A stretch of DNA of 64,000 bases. Origin: Kryptolebias marmoratus. Its lineage: Eukaryota; Chordata; Actinopteri; Cyprinodontiformes; Rivulidae. The stretch lies in the NCBI RefSeq assembly GCF_001649575.2, contig NC_051439.1:4269152-4333151 (forward strand), given 5' to 3'. Below the pieces are notes generated by a model. The model had not been told where the DNA came from. It made no database searches and saw only the letters and a list, made by a program, of their open reading frames with translations. How positions within the stretch are numbered: the first letter of the stretch is position 1; each line of letters begins with the position of its first letter. Both the position numbers and the translations under genes were made by a program. Of the stretch, positions 23,545 through 34,470 are shown one piece after another.

Positions 23545-23950
23545 ACTGTCTGCTCAGATGTATTTCATCCACTGCCTTTTATACCAGATTTTTAGACAAA
23601 GATTATCTTCTGAGGAGAAAAATGGAGTTTAGCCATTTTGGCACTCTAATGCAATACTGTCAGATGTCATGTGACTCCCAGCTTTAACACATGAAATTTT
23701 AGTGCAATATCTGTAAAATTGAATAAGTTGTAGTTGTAGTTTTGATGGGTTTTCTAAGGTCAATTGGTTGTGGGGGCAATCTTAGATTGGGTTGACTCCA
23801 AAAGTTATTCACCTAGATGTACATCCAGTGATTACTCTCTGCAAGTTTCAGTAAAATCCATCTGGTGGTTTATGGGATATTTTCCTAATGAACAGATGTA
23901 CACACACAAAAAAAAACATTATTGTCCTTTTGCCTTTCAGCAGCAGGCTA
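23545..23950 (-). repeat. Family A repeat, copy 10
   Basis: The reverse copy lacks the outermost hairpin arm but keeps TTTTATACCAGATTTTTAG and AAGATTATCTTCTGAGG. It keeps GTTGACTCCAAAAGTTATTC and ends TTATTGTCCTTTTGCCTTTC AGCAGCAGGC, the conserved family start read backwards. The plus-strand frame 23764-24138 is repeat-derived at its start. Confidence 0.8.
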
Positions 23951-24537
23951 AAATAACTAACTTGTCTGTGCACATGCCAGATTACTCAAAAGTGACTAAG
24001 ACGTTTGTCTTTTTTACAAAGAAAAATGATGTTTCAAAACTGTCCTATATGTTGACGCACATTATTCCAGTTTCAGAAATTCAGTGTCCACAAGGCTACA
24101 ATAAAGGAATCACACATGACCGTTTTGTCTGTTTCTGAGTGAATGAGTAATAAAAATACACGGGAATACAGTGTTTGTGTTTGTGTCCTGTTCTGGTTAC
24201 CTGTTCCAAGCCAAGATGAATGGCTTGGAGGAAAATATGTCAACTTACGTTTCTGTTCCGGTTCCAAAGTAAACAATTTGTGTATTAATTAGTTTTTTAT
24301 TATAAAAAAATGTAGGCACTAATAATAAATCATTGCTCAAGTTCATGTAATTAGAGTTCAGTAATTGAAGCATTTGGTACAGAAGAAGAAATCGGCAGTT
24401 TGTGGTTTTAAAGCAAGATTGAACCTGCATGTGTGTGAAGAAGTGATGAAACAGGACAGTTCTAGAGAAAGTACGTCAAGAAAACTGCACCAAGAGAAGT
24501 TAAGTTCTCAAGTTAAAATAGGTCAAATGCATTAAAT
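23951..24537. other. Unassigned sequence
   Basis: No gene. AT-rich, with no recognised repeat. Confidence 0.5.
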
Positions 24538-24850
24538 TAAAAGCCTAGCATTCCTTGAAGGAATGCATGTCACCCACCGCCTTTCATGCAGGACTTTTAA
24601 ATCATCTTATTCTGAGAAATGAAAGTCATTTGGAAAGTCATTGATCTCACCCAATGCAGTTCTGTCTCTTATCGCGCAGTGAATGTGTTAAAAGTGTGAA
24701 TGATTCGCAGCTACTACAACGCCAAATCTTAGCTTATTATCTGTCAAACTGGCCCAGTTCTAGCCATGATTGTGTTGCCTTAAATAGACTAGCTCTGTCC
24801 GCCATTTTGAATTGGATTGACTTCAAAAGTTAACCAGTTGTAGAAGTATG
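24538..24850 (-). repeat. Family A repeat, copy 11, with perfect hairpin end
   Basis: It begins TTAAAAGCCTAGCATTCC and carries the intact GCATTCCTT-G-AAGGAATGC hairpin, then ATGTCACCCACCGCC. It includes CCATTTTGAATTGGATTGAC and stops after CAGTTGTAGAAGTATG, so the distal part of the core is missing. Confidence 0.85.
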
Positions 24851-25511
24851 TTAAACAAAATTACCGGCTGTTAGCGCTCATTTCATCACCTTCTTTTCAG
24901 TGATTTTTCTCTGTTTATACCTCCTTTTCTTGTGTGCACTCAAAGCACTCATGACCAGAGAAATCTGTTATATCAATAACAGTAAAAAAGCTCAGTGAAT
25001 TCATGACCCTCTGATGTTATATTAGTCGTAGAATGAGCATCATTTGAGTTTTCCTTTTTTCATGTCAAGTTGTACAAAAAGTTGAAACATGGGACGTTTG
25101 AAATCTTTGTTCTTATTGGGTTTTGGATGTGCACATTATGAGAAAATACTGAAACTTAATATTGTACAGCTCCAGTTTATAGCTTTTCAAGTCAGGCTTA
25201 TAAGACATTTGAAAAATGACCTCAGCATGTAAAAATCTGTTTTTGGTGAACGTTGTCTCTGTTATCTACATTTTTGTGTCTTCATGCGTCTGTTTTGGAT
25301 TAAGGTTTTTATGCATTCCTTTGTCTTATAAAGAATAAATTATAGTTATATTTTTTATATCAGCATTCTTATGTTTTAATTTTTTACAAGCAAAGTTTAG
25401 AAATTGTGCAAATAATAATAATAAAAAATTTTGTCCTGAGTAATTACGATCCCCTTCCTTAATTTTGGGGTAATGCACCGCAATATTTATCACCCACTGC
25501 TGAAAGTGAAA
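24851..25511. other. Unassigned sequence
   Basis: AT-rich. No gene or repeat family recognised. Confidence 0.5.
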
Positions 25512-25950
25512 TGACAATAATGTTTTTGCACTTGTCTGTGTGTGTTTGTCTGTTAGTAAAATATCTCATGAACTACTTTCAGAAGGTAATCATTGGATGT
25601 ACAACTACAGCTGAATAACTTTTGGAGCCAGCCCCATTTAAGATCGTTGCCACAGCAAAGTGACGTTAGCCAACACAAAAAAAGGCTGTAATTCAGCTAA
25701 TTTTACCAGTGCTGAGCTAACATTTGGTTTGGTAGTAGCTGAGAGTCATCCTCAACACATATTTCAAGCACTAAAGGATCTTGTGAGATCTTGCAGTATC
25801 ACATAAGATCGATCTTAAGGCCACTTAAAATGTTTCACCAAAACGTCTATAACACCATGCCTTAATCCCTTAAAATGGTTTTAGTATAAAACACTGGCAT
25901 AAAAGGCTGTGGGCAATATGTATTCCTTCAAGGAACACAAGGCCTTTAAT
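25512..25950 (+). repeat. Family A repeat, copy 12 (one core unit)
   Basis: It begins GACAATAATGTTTTTGCAC and CTGTTAGTAAAATATCTCAT. It continues with GTTGCCACAGCAAAGTGACG, and ends ATTCCTTCAAGGAACACAAG plus GCCTTTAA. The unit is missing about 20 bp after GAACTAC relative to others. Confidence 0.85.
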
Positions 25951-27111
25951 GTTAATACTTTAGAAGCTCCAGCCAGAGTTATAGCTGCATGTTGTAGTCT
26001 CACTTCCATAGAAAAATGTCACAGACTGTAACCTTTGTTCCAGGATTATACTGTGTACTTAGTTGGTGACACGTCTCATGCAGGAGTTGGAGACAATTTG
26101 TTTAAAAAAGTCAGCCTATTGAAAGAAAAAGTCTGAGATGACACTTCCTCCCAAACATCAGTTACAGCAGGTTTTGCATCCATTTTGTACCCCCACCCCC
26201 GTCGCCCACTTCCGCGCCTCTGGTATCGGTATTTGCATTAGCTGGACACGTATTTAAAAAAAAAAAAAAAAAACACAACAGGCCACAACAGGTGTCAAGA
26301 AAACCGGGCCAGTAATGGAGGCTGGAGGCTCTGATCACTAACATCTGACAACTGACATTTATCATTAGCACGTCTGCCCGGGCAGGCCGGGTCAACCCAG
26401 TCAACAACACACACACCTTTACACATCCATCACTGTTACAGAGTTCACTCTAAGTTTGACAGACAGGGACATACCCAAGCTTTCTTTGTTTATCTTTAGT
26501 GAGGAGAAACCTGTTGAGAAAGGGTTTCACTGCTCACAGAAAAAAACAATGTCTCACTTAAAAAGCAGAATATAAAAGTCAACATACTCAAAAAGTTTTT
26601 TTTTTCTAGTTGGTAGAAGTGTGTCTTAAATAATTGAAGCAGACAGTATTTTTCTTTTTGAGTGCGTTCACTAACTGTTACACTATGCAAAAAAAGGAAT
26701 GAAGTCTAGTGAAGGATTCTGTTTTCCCCATAGAAACTCCTTTCTAATTTAGAGTAGAAGAAATTTAATCCAGTATCCAGTTGGTTTTACTTGTATGAAA
26801 CAAAGTGTCAGTTCCATCACAACAATAGAGTCACAATGAAAACCTTTCACAGTAGCTTAAAATAAATTAGTCCGTTTAGTTCAGTTCAATTTTAGTATCA
26901 TGTTTGAAACTATAAGGACATACTATGTTTGGGGGTTAAGATTTATCACCTGCTGAAATACATCAGAGCAAAATCTGTGTGTAAGTTTGTAGTGGGCTTT
27001 AGAAGTGCAAGTTTGTCAACAAATCCAGAAGATAATCAACAAAATGTTTTAATGTTTAAATGTTTCTCAAGTTTGGGACTGAATTGTCTTGCATCTTTCT
27101 CTAGAGTGAAT
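25951..27111. other. Unassigned sequence
   Basis: An A18 run lies at 26256-26273, and the flanking part 26160-26420 is fairly GC-rich. No gene was recognised. Confidence 0.5.
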
Positions 27112-27398
27112 ATTATTGCCTACCACAAAAAGGTGAAAGATAATTTTTTGACCATGTCTCTCTGTGTGTGACAGCCTGTTAGCAAAATAACTCATGAACC
27201 ACTGGACAAATTTTATTGAAACTAGTTAAGATATTGAACTAAACTTTAGTGTGGTAGTGGCAGAGGCTGGTCCCCAACACATAATCGGAACAGTAACAGA
27301 TTGCATGGGGTCATTGTTTGAAACTATGCTAATAATTCTTGGCATCAACCCTGTTTGTCACATCTTACAAGATCTTACAGTATGACATGAGAGCCCCC
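27112..27398 (+). repeat. Family A repeat, copy 13 (internally deleted)
   Basis: It starts ATTATTGCCTACCACAAAAA. CCTGTTAGCAAAATAACTCA and GAACCACTGGACAAATTTTA are followed directly by the later TTGAACTAAACTTTAG block, so most of the core is deleted. The copy runs into an ambiguous base at 27399. Confidence 0.75.
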
Positions 27399-28080
27399 NA
27401 AGCAATGTACAGGACATCTCGGAACTGCAAAATATGAATAAAAATACCAAACATGTTCTTTAGGGCAATAATAAAGCAGCCTGTACAGGCTCAGAGAAAG
27501 CTTCAATGCCTGAATATTTTAAACAAAAGTAAAACCCGCTGTCATTGGAAATGGTTACATTTTTTTCTAAATGTTTAATGTTTTTTTAAATGCAGAATTA
27601 TGGGATTATTTGTAGCCTTCTGTGCTCTCCTGACAGAAACTCTTAATAATTGTGTCTGAGATCAATAGCCTTCTCGGTGTCCCTTTCCCTGCCTTTGCAC
27701 ATACTTCTTAAGTTATGACACAATTTATTCCTTTTTTCTGTATTCTAAGTAAATTACTACAAAATTTGTTGAATCACACCACTAAGGTGTTTATTTCATT
27801 ATGTACAGTAATTTTATGTTCAATTAATTCCACTTACTTCCTTTTTACTTACAATATGACAACTACAAATGTATTCATTCGAATATGATGCAAATTTATC
27901 TTAGTAGATTTTCTCAATAAAAGTCTGCTTAGGTAACAACAGGTAGATATATGAGAAAAAATGTAGCCTATGCATTACAATCACAAAACATAATTAGTCT
28001 GTTTCTGATAAAATTACCTTGTAAATTTCACCTCTGTGTGTTTTAGTAAACCTCTTCGCTGATTACTATCATATTTTTCA
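27399..28080. other. Unassigned sequence after an ambiguous base
   Basis: Position 27399 is N, the only ambiguous base noticed. The sequence beyond it is AT-rich without a recognised gene or repeat. Confidence 0.55.
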
Positions 28081-28440
28081 TTCTCTCAGCTCCCCCGATC
28101 TGTCTGGGCTTTAGATGAACCTTAAATTATTCAGCTTCTCTTAATCAGAGCGTCCCGTGCTGCTGATGATGGATATCTTCTTGGCTTTGTTAACCCCAAC
28201 TGACAAATTGCCGGGGCGCATCACCTCGCAGGTTTTGTTTAGCATTCCAGATCCGGAGTGTTTTGAAAAGTTATCATGGAGGCATGAGATATTACCTGCA
28301 GGTTCAGTCAGGAGTGCTTGTCAAAACCAGAATGGGCCTGCGAGGTGAATCTCTGTCAGAATGACACTCCTGTGTTTCAGCTCTCGCCTTGAAACTGCAG
28401 GACAATTTTCCGCCTCATCTCTCAATGAACTAAACCACAT
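28081..28440. promoter_or_regulatory. Candidate conserved non-coding block
   Basis: A complex, low-repeat, moderately GC-rich segment. It includes TGCCGGGGCGCATCACCTCG near 28208, GAAAAGTTATCATGGAGGC and CCTGCAGGTTCAGTCAGGAG. Only short frames are present. The unusual composition between AT-rich flanks suggests constraint, but only alignment could show it. Confidence 0.35.
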
Positions 28441-28469
28441 CCTGTTTGAAAACAATTAGGACGAGAGAG

Positions 28470-28830
28470 ATTTTATTTTCTGTTAAAATGCAGCGTGAAT
28501 GCTAAATGGCTTTTTCTAAAACCTAATAAAGAAGCTGAAAATGAACTAGCAAAATAGTAACTAAAGCCTAAAATTAGCAAACTAGCTAAAAACTAAAAAA
28601 AAAAAAAAGCAAAACAGTAGTTAAAAACTAAAAGTCAAATAACAGTAGCTAAAAGCTACAATAACCAAAACAGTAGCTAACAGCTAATATGATTAAAACA
28701 GTAGCTTAAAGTTAAAAGCACCAAAATAGTAGGTAAAAGCTAAAATTAGCTAGACAGTAGCAAAAAACAAACGTTAAAGCAAGTATGCTGAAGTCGATTT
28801 TAAAGAGCAGTTTAAGTTTTTCAAGGGCTT
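28470..28830 (+). repeat. Family B repeat, copy 3 (3' truncated)
   Basis: It opens TTTTCTGTTAAAATGCAGCG and TGAATGCTAAATGG. A run of GTAGCTAAAAGCTAAAA units follows, interrupted by an A15 tract near 28600. It reaches AAGTATGCTGAAGTCGATTT and then diverges before the palindromic end. Confidence 0.7.
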
Positions 28831-29558
28831 GTCTATTTGCGTTTTAAAAGTAGTTTAGTTACAAAAACCAAAAGTCTTAGCTGTGATGTTCGGAACAAGC
28901 TGAACATTTTGTTATATGATTGGTTAAATTGACGGGAGTATGCTGAAATAGTTACAGTCAAAAATGTATGGTTTTGTTTGTTTGTTTTTTATTTTCATCA
29001 ACAACACTATTTAAAAAGTAATATCCAAGTCCCGTTCAGAAAGTTTTGCATTTATTTGTTCTCATTAGCGTGTGAAATACTGAAGGAATATGTCTTTCCT
29101 GTATTGAGGGATTCACTGAGTTGAGTCTCTCTTCCCGTGGCTGCTGGGAATTACAGTCATTTAGTGAGTGTCTCAGCATGATGGATGGCACCTGCACCCA
29201 TTGAGCAATCACTCCCTGGTGTTATATTTTTCATTTTCACTTCTGCGTGGGAGTGAACCGCACACATTCCCGAGCCAAAACCAAGCCCGATAATCATCTC
29301 ATCTGCATGATGTATGTTCTTCTCTCTTTGGACATAGAGTTATCAGTACATGTGGAATGTCTTGCCAATAGAGCAGGTGGTGATACTAGTGCTACCAGTC
29401 AGGCTACTTGTTGGCTCTGTCCAACAGACCTGTGTGCAAATGTCTATAAAGCATGATTCAGCACTTTTGAAACATTTGTTTTTCAGTAATCTGATCTTTT
29501 TATGCATGCAATGTTTGTGTTTGTCTTTTGGATGACTTCAGCTTTCTGCAGGGAGAAA
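28831..29558. other. Unassigned sequence
   Basis: No gene or repeat family recognised. Confidence 0.5.
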
Positions 29559-30828
29559 TTAAAGGCGTAGCATTCCTGCGAAGAATGCATGATGCCCACA
29601 CCTTTCATACCAGAAATTCAAACTATAACATGTTATGGTGAGAGGGGGGCCATTTTGGTCAAACCGTGTATATGGCGTTGTATGCAACCACATGCAATTA
29701 TGTGAGATCTCACAGATGGCTCTTAGCTACTACCATACCAAACTATTAGCTCAGTGTCTATAAAATTAACTATGGCACAGCCATTTTTGTGTAAGCTAAG
29801 GTCTGTTAGCTGTACTGATCTTGAATTGGGTTGATTCTAAAATTTAATCAGTTGTCAAGGTACTTTTTTTGAGTTTCATTAAGATCTCTCTATTGTTTGA
29901 GATACTTTGCTAACAGATAGATATGGTTGGAGCCAACAGTTATTGTCAGAGTTTTAAGCTGAAATAAGTACAATGTGTTACAATTGGGGTATGTGTTTAG
30001 GATGATGCTGAGCTACTACCATACCAAGTTGAAGCTTAATATCTGTAAAATTGACTGTTATAACCATTTTTGTTTCCTGAGGCTTAATTGGCTGTGGCAG
30101 CCATCATGAATTGGTTGAGTCCAAAAGGTAATCAGTTGCAGATGTACTCCCGTTGATTTTTTCTTAAAGTTAAATTAAAATCTGCCTTATAGAACATGAG
30201 TTATTTTCTACCAGACAGACAGCGTTGACTCTGGAATCAGCGCTACGCTCAGTTACTGAACTTTGCTCTTGCAAATCGAAGCTTAAGACTTTTTTTTATT
30301 TCAACAGGCTTTTAACACTTAAATGCGGTGACATTTCCGGTCTTTAGTCTTATTTTGTTTTTGTTTTTCCTGTTTTTACTTTGTTTTCATGTGCATTATT
30401 CTCTTTGTGAAGCACTTTGGTCACCAGTGCTCTGGTAGTATAAAGTGCTATAGAAATAAAATAAATGAAAAAAAAGAAATGACTTCAAGTATAGTAACAA
30501 AGTTTTAGAAACAGATCTTGCTCAACCAGTTAGTGCTTAGAGAAGATGTTGGGAATGACTCTCACCTACTACCACACTATATTTGAGCTCCATATAAGAA
30601 CGGACTGAGTTGTTGTTATTTTTGTGTTGGCCAGCTGTGGCAGCCATCTTGAATGGGCTTGACTGCTAAAGTTAAGGAGTTGTAGACGTGCATCCAATAA
30701 TTACTTTCTGAGAGTTGTAGTAAAACCATCAACTGCTTGATATTTTGAGATATTTTGCCAATGTTGCAGACAAACAAACTTGCACTTGAGCATAAACATC
30801 ATTGTCCTTTTGCCTTTGACTGTAGGAT
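29559..30828 (-). repeat. Family A repeat, copy 14 (three units, with nested LINE tail)
   Basis: The reverse copy begins TTAAAGGCGTAGCATTCC. Unit junctions are at TTTGCTAACAGATAGATATG (29905) and TTTTCTACCAGACAGACAGC (30205). A LINE-like tail at about 30230-30480 interrupts the second junction. The family sequence resumes at GTAACAAAGTTTTAGAAACA and closes with ATTGTCCTTTTGCCTTTGAC. Confidence 0.85.
30230..30480 (+). mobile_element. LINE 3' tail (L2-like) nested in family A
   Basis: A decayed C-terminal coding trace (TTTTATTTCAACAGGCTTTT) leads to the usual tail GTGAAGCACTTTGG, then AAAGTGCTATAGAAATAAAA and an A-rich end. It splits a family A unit junction. The flanks TTGACTC and ATGACTT are similar and may be a decayed target duplication. 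Confidence 0.6.
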
Positions 30829-31125
30829 AATAACAAAAAATAACAAGTTCCAAGTTTGCATTTCAGTGACATCATATTCTCTCTGAGACCATATCATTCT
30901 CACTTACTGCATTAGAGAGGGAGTACGAAGGGATGTGAACCTCTCTGCAGAGCATGTGGTTTCTCTGCTGCTGCGCTCCGTGATTAAACAGTAGCATGTG
31001 CTGACAGATGGATTTGGAGGTGGGATGCACTGGGTCGCTGAGGAGGGAGAAGCTGCCTGTTAGAGGTGAATGGGAAATCATGAATGCAGAGATGATTTAT
31101 AAAGTGTCACTATTAAATCTGAATA
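30829..31125. other. Low-repeat block
   Basis: Complex sequence with no repeat family and no supported exon. It lies wedged between family A copy 14 and family B copy 4. Confidence 0.4.
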
Positions 31126-31129
31126 AATA

Positions 31130-31690
31130 TAAACTGGAGAAAATGCACTTTCTGTGAAAATACAATGCAAATGCTCAAAGCCAACTCAGCTCAATGAGGA
31201 AAGAAGCAAAATGCTCACTAAAAGCCAAAAGTAGCAAAACACTAGCTAAAAGCTAAACATAGGTACTTGATAGTTAAAAGACAACAGTTGCAAAAAGCTT
31301 AAAGGTGTAAAAGACTAGCTAAAAGTATCAAAAAGCTAGTTGTGCATTGAAGCTAAAAGTGATAGAACAGCTACAAGCTATAAGTAGCAGAGTGGTAACT
31401 AAAACTAAAAGAGAAAGTATGCTGAAGCAGATTTGAAGAACAATGTTTTTGGAGCCGTTGAAGAGATCTTGTATCTTATGGAGAAAATAAATCAAGTTAA
31501 ATATTTTGAAAGGTATAAATGTTATAAAAACTCAAAGTCATTGCCCCCATCTCCTGAATGGCCCAAACATTCATATCTGAATGGCTAACGTAGTACAAAG
31601 AATGCACAAGAAGTTAGACTGCAAGCAACATACAGAAAAATTAAGACCAGGGAAACAATAGTGTGAATGCTGAATCAGCATTCACAAATC
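31130..31690 (+). repeat. Family B repeat, copy 4, with perfect palindromic end
   Basis: It begins AAATGCACTTTCTGTGAAAA and runs through CTAAAAGCTAAA-type units to GAAGCAGATTTGAAGAACAA and GAAGAGATCTTGTATC. It ends in GTGAATGCTGA, one A, TCAGCATTCAC at 31663-31685. The arms extend to 12 bp with the flanking T/A pair. Confidence 0.8.
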
Positions 31691-33259
31691 TAAAATATCA
31701 AAGTCTTTAAAAAAGAAGCTCTAAACCATATTATATTTCTTCCTCCTGCTCCTATTGTGACAGGTGACAGAAGCATTGTTCTACTTTGACCTTCACTTAA
31801 AATGATAAATTAAATAAATTAGAAATTAGAAAAAAAAAACTTTACATAGTTACCGTTTATGAACCATAACTAATGTACAAGATGTTATCCAAAGGTCAGT
31901 TTAGGGTTAAAGTTTGTACTATTTTTTTTCCCTCTCTTTCAAACCTGTACAGCCAGTCATGTCATCTGCCATCAGTTGTTATTAACACGTCTCTTCTACA
32001 AGACTGCCAGACATATGCTCACAGAAACACAAAAGATTTGCATTGTTACCTGTCATCACTTGATCCATCCATAACTACCAACCTGGACATGACAGATGGG
32101 ATGTTAGCTGCTTGCTAACATTCACTTCACATTTATTTGGAGGCCCCGTTTCACATGACATTTAACCTAAAGCTTGGGAACACACTCCTAAAGCCAATGA
32201 ACGAATGATTTTATGTGAATTGTACATTGTCACAGAGCCGTGAGTTAGCTCAGTGTATTACCTTGGTAATGAAGGAAACTTGAGCCATTTCGATTTTCTA
32301 TGTTCAGAGCTACACAATGTGACCCAAAATCCATAATAGTAGGAATGTATTCAGAAGTGGGAAGAAACTGTGGTAACTCAAAGGTACAAACAGTTTGTCA
32401 AAGTTGTGGGAAGTAGGGGTGCAGAGGGTGCTGCAATATCCTCTGATGGATGCAGAAGAACATACATGTCCAAATAAATAGTGGATTACTGAAAAAACTG
32501 CATAAAAAATAATTTCATTGGTTCTCTATATGTTTAAAGTCATTTAGCCATTTTTGAGTTTTGTAAATCAGGTAAACAAACACGCATTGTTTTAGACACA
32601 CCAGTTTTACACCTTGACTGCCAAAAACCAAACAAGAAGAAACAAAGTTTGAGTGATTTTTAACCAAGAATTTGATGCTGTTTTTGTGACCTTGTGGTCC
32701 CCAAGTGAGAAATTATTCAAATGTTGATAGCAGCGAATTCCCTCACTCATTCTTTTCTTAAAACAAGAGTCCATGTTGTTTTTTACTTCTGCTTATGGTT
32801 CGACCTGTGGTCTTTTTGGCCTGTTGAATCTGATCAATGTGTCTGTTCAGTTCAACACTCTACTCAACTCTTAGGAGACTGATATTTTCACAGCCTTTCA
32901 GCACCACCTGCAAATACAGTCTAATCTATGCTCAGCACACACATGTTCCCATATTAACACAGACTTTGTTAGGTTGAGAAAACAGCGTTAAACTAAACAG
33001 TATTATGCAAAAGTGTTAGAGGTTAATGCTAATGCTAACATGCATTATGCAACATTCTTTACACAAGTATGTGGTTTTTGAAAAACCTGGACAAAAACTT
33101 CTGCCTCTTTCTTCATACTCTGTGTTGTATGACTGATGTCACATCTGATAAGTTAGTAACTATTGATAACTATTAGAAAGAACTTCAAAAATGACTAGAC
33201 TGTGTCTTTAAAGTAATGAGTTCCTGTGAGGTCTCAAAATATGTCTGGTGGAATTATAT
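31691..33259. other. Unassigned sequence
   Basis: AT-rich, with no recognised gene. The 31873-32118 plus frame has no support. Confidence 0.5.
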
Positions 33260-33958
33260 AATTTTGGTATGATTGCTGAGTCACACATTTGCGCAATTGC
33301 TCTTCTTTTTTTTCTGTATATTTTTGTAATCAAACTACTTCTGCATACTTTGTAGTATTTTAACTATTCATATTTCAAATGTTTAATGCAATGAGGATTA
33401 TTGTTCTAGGGCTTTTTGTGTTTTTAAACATTTCAAAATCTTTTAATTTTTTTTTTTAGAAACTCCCAATAGAAATACATTGAGATCTCTTAAATTTCCT
33501 TAAAACATTGTTTTCTTTGAAATAGTCAGCATACTTTCTTTATTTTTGTAGTTTTATGCTCCTTTTCACTTTTAGTGACCTTTCTGTCCCTTTCAGCACT
33601 GAGCTATCATTTTGCCGCTTTTAGTAGTTGGCTGACATTCTGCTACTTTAGCTTTTAGCTATATTTTAGCTACTTTTACATTTTAACGTCTATTCTGCTT
33701 CTTTTAGGCTTTAGCTACACTTCTGCTTTTTGTAGTGTTTGGTATCTGTTTTACTAATTTTAGCTCCTGCTTTACTTAATTTAGCATGCTAACCTGTTTT
33801 TATCTCAATTTAGCCTGTTTTGCTTCTTTTAGCTAGCGTTCTGCTTGTTTTAACTTAACAACTTTGTTTTATCATTGTCTGCAAATTTCAGCAGTCATTT
33901 ATCACTCAGTGTTCTTACTGCATGTTCATGAAAAATGCAATTTTTCTAGTTAACAAAT
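33260..33958 (-). repeat. Family B repeat, copy 5
   Basis: The reverse copy starts with ATGATTGCTGAGTCACACAT, a decayed palindrome. TGAGATCTCTTAAATTTCC follows. The TTTTAGCT/TTTTGCTACT core lies at about 33540-33850. It ends CATGAAAAATGCAATTTTTC, matching copy 1. Confidence 0.7.
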
Positions 33959-34179
33959 ACATTTTTATTTTTAGATTTGTAATTCCCTTTGTTTTCCACT
34001 GCAGATCCAGTGTAGTAGTGCATAAGTGTTTTTGTTGGTTCTCATATGCAGAAACTGATATAAGACTTGTGTTTCCAGAGTACTTTTTATGATATGGATC
34101 CCCACCCCTCTTTTTGTTGGCCTTCCTCGTTGCTTCCAGTGCATTTAGACTGCATTGTGAAAAGTGTTTTCTTTTTTTG
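33959..34179. other. Spacer
   Basis: Short unassigned stretch between family B copy 5 and the candidate regulatory block. Nothing recognised. Confidence 0.4.
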
Positions 34180-34470
34180 GTTTCAGAGTCCGCTCTTCCA
34201 TTATTGGATCACCCTGAGCATGTTTGGTCACCTCCCAGCGTCTTTTGTGTTTGATTGAGCAGGCAGACAGGTTTGGTTTCATTTTGTAATTGGATTACCC
34301 CGAGAACCATTAATGTGCCTCTTCCTTACTGCCGGGCTATTTATAGCAAGGACAAAAAAAAAAAAAAAATTACCGCTCCAATATGATTTTGTGTTTACTT
34401 TTTCAGCATAGCGCCATTAACAACCAAACTCAGGTCATGTAAGCCTTCACACATGGAATTTGGTTTGACT
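34180..34470. promoter_or_regulatory. Candidate homeodomain-rich conserved block
   Basis: It contains TTGTAATTGGATTACC (34284-34299) with overlapping TAATT and GGATTA cores. AACCATTAATGTG follows, then CATAGCGCCATTAAC, within about 150 bp, broken by an A15 run near 34355. GGATTA is a bicoid/OTX-type core. The block lies about 1.5 kb upstream of the 35938 exon. Function is inference only. Confidence 0.35.

Noticed and set aside
23764..24138. Open frame of 124 codons
   Set aside because: It begins inside family A copy 10. Similar peptides appear wherever the same repeat occurs.
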